From the NCBI RefSeq assembly GCF_905147045.1, contig NC_065903.1, forward strand, positions 9,362,001 through 9,426,000: a DNA stretch of 64,000 nucleotides, read 5' to 3'. The notes beneath the pieces were generated by a model. The model saw only the letters and a program-made list of their open reading frames with translations, was not told where the DNA came from and searched no databases. A program made the position numbers and the translations under genes. Source of the stretch: Nymphalis io (lineage: Eukaryota; Arthropoda; Insecta; Lepidoptera; Nymphalidae). How positions within the stretch are numbered: position 1 is the first letter of the stretch; each line of letters begins with the position of its first letter. Positions 63,549 through 64,000 of this stretch are shown here, piece after piece.

Positions 63549-63810
63549 ACTACCCACTCGTCAGATAGTCTACTGCCAAACAGTAATATTTAGTATTGTT
63601 GTGTTCCGGTTTGAAGGGTAACTGAGCTATGTACCTACAGGCACAAGGTCTTAGTTCCAAAGACATAACATCTTAGTTTCCAAGATTGGTAGTGCATTGG
63701 CGATGTAAAGAACGGTTAATATTTCTTACAAAGTCAATTTCAATGGACAATGGTAGCCACTTACCGGCAGGTGGCTCATCAACCCGTCCGCCTACCTATA
63801 ATATAAATAA
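63549..63810 (+). repeat. SINE-like repeat S2, near full length
   Basis: TACCCACTCGTCAGATAGTC, GTTGTGTTCCGGTTTGAAGG, CAGGCACAAGGTCTTAGTTC and CGTCCGCCTACCTATAATAT are in S2 order, ending in an A/T-rich tail. It lies just after the candidate polyadenylation signal. ORF 63686-63886 is inside it. Confidence 0.8.
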
Positions 63811-64000
63811 AATATATGATTATCACCAGCTTCTGAAAAATATAATGCCAATAACTCAGTTAAATATATTGAAAAGACTCATTTAAGTAAGATTCACAAT
63901 CTCAAAACGCGTCGCATCGCACCGTACTGCAGCGCATTGTAGGCGGTGAAGGAAATTTTAAGTCTCCCCAATATTTGAAGTCTATATTCGCATATCAAGG

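Noticed and set aside
1..64000. CRISPR array, operon, phage or other prokaryotic system
   Set aside because: The DNA is eukaryotic: spliced kinase gene with GT-AG introns, SINEs and LINEs; no regularly spaced short repeats.

Overview
The window is AT-rich, intron-dominated animal nuclear DNA. It is almost certainly from a lepidopteran, probably a butterfly. The evidence is one spliced gene whose protein is a clear insect CDK14/PFTAIRE kinase, together with many short A-tailed and tRNA-derived SINEs, CR1-like and RTE-like LINE 3' ends, and other repeats of the kind that fill lepidopteran introns. The genus cannot be fixed from the sequence.

The one gene I can support lies on the + strand. It is the orthologue of Drosophila Eip63E (ecdysone-induced protein 63E) and vertebrate CDK14, a cyclin-Y-dependent kinase. 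I reconstructed ten coding exons by joining GT/AG splice sites in matching phase: 13625-13703, 35761-35919, 48543-48748, 52234-52325, 55876-56050, 56467-56591, 56703-56839, 58503-58642, 58925-59186 and 59810-59859. Together they encode 474 aa from the first in-frame ATG seen. The kinase domain runs from about residue 159 to 443 and keeps the glycine loop, catalytic Lys188, PFTAIRE helix (199-205), HRDVKPQN, DFG and the activation segment. The window upstream of 13617 (about 13.6 kb) holds no coding exon I can defend. It may contain 5' UTR exons or promoters, and two local GC-rich islands (about 6770 and 12050) are candidates. The 3' UTR may run to a polyadenylation signal near 63415.

Layout: 1-13616 is upstream sequence with repeats. 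13704-35760 is intron 1 (22 kb), with LINE fragments, SINEs and an inverted-repeat element. 35920-48542 is intron 2 (12.6 kb) and carries a recent tandem segmental duplication: a 5105-bp unit at 36777-41881 repeated at 41882-45088, the second copy lacking 1898 bp. 48749-55875 holds introns 3 and 4. 56051-59809 is the compact kinase-domain end of the gene, including an extremely GC-rich exon 9. 59860-64000 is 3' UTR and downstream sequence.

Structurally notable points are the near-perfect tandem duplication, an RTE-type LINE copy with a 5' inversion and an 8-bp target duplication (twin priming), a 64-bp perfect palindrome with no spacer, several further perfect hairpins, the GC spike in exon 9 with its effect on protein composition, and a candidate ecdysone-receptor-type palindrome at 1323. 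I found no convincing novel system. The best leads are the duplication and the regulatory architecture of the long introns.
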